Source of the DNA: Anaerococcus sp.
Lineage (GTDB): Bacteria > Bacillota > Clostridia > Tissierellales > Peptoniphilaceae
Length of the DNA: 6,255 bases
Assembly: GCA_030825745.1 (NCBI GenBank)
Contig: JAPJPH010000055.1
Coordinates: 1-6,255, forward strand
Reading direction: 5' to 3'
Both the position numbers and the translations under genes were made by a program. Under the pieces are notes generated by a model, which saw only the letters and a program-made list of their open reading frames with translations, had not been told where the DNA came from and did not search any database. Position 1 is the first letter of the stretch; every line of letters begins with the position of its first letter. Of this stretch, positions 6,254-6,255 are shown in pieces.

Positions 6254-6255
6254 GT

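Noticed and set aside
1..6255. Mobile element, CRISPR array, tRNA/rRNA or horizontally acquired island
   Set aside because: No terminal inverted repeats, transposase, regular spaced repeats or RNA gene signatures are visible, and base and codon use look even across all genes.

Overview
The window is low-GC, A/T-ending-codon DNA typical of an anaerobic Firmicute. The gene order sufC-sufB-sufD-sufS-sufU, the SufU scaffold, the Ser46-type HPr and the rich AGGAGG-type ribosome sites fit Clostridia/Tissierellia. An anaerobic coccus of the Anaerococcus/Peptoniphilus type is my best guess, but that is an impression from protein style, not a search result. All recognised genes lie on the minus strand, so the window reads from right to left.

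Right edge (5914-6255): a stand-alone ptsH encodes HPr, the phosphocarrier of the sugar phosphotransferase system. It has a strong ribosome site and its own rho-independent terminator. No ptsI follows it.

Centre (760-5913): a complete SUF iron-sulfur cluster assembly operon. A sigma-A-like promoter at 5851-5878 is covered by two copies of an AGAGTATA element. It drives sufC (ATPase), sufB and sufD (scaffold), sufS (cysteine desulfurase), sufU (zinc sulfur-transfer partner) and a short two-helix membrane protein of unknown function. Gene junctions are extremely tight: a 3-nt gap, a 1-nt overlap, a 1-nt gap, a 0-nt gap and a 14-nt overlap. Co-transcription and translational coupling are therefore very likely. 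A hairpin that starts inside the last stop codon ends the operon. SufS should pass cysteine sulfur to SufU, and then to the SufBC2D scaffold, where SufC ATP hydrolysis drives cluster assembly.

Left edge (1-757): a DeoR-family repressor of sugar metabolism, cut by the window edge after 220 codons. It has a good extended -10 promoter and a pair of near-identical 12-bp direct repeats at and upstream of its -35. Its regulated genes probably lie to the left, outside the window.

I see no mobile element, CRISPR array, RNA gene or clearly new system. The least explained items are the small membrane protein at the end of the suf operon, the repeat pairs at the suf and deoR promoters, and the altered SufU N-terminus.
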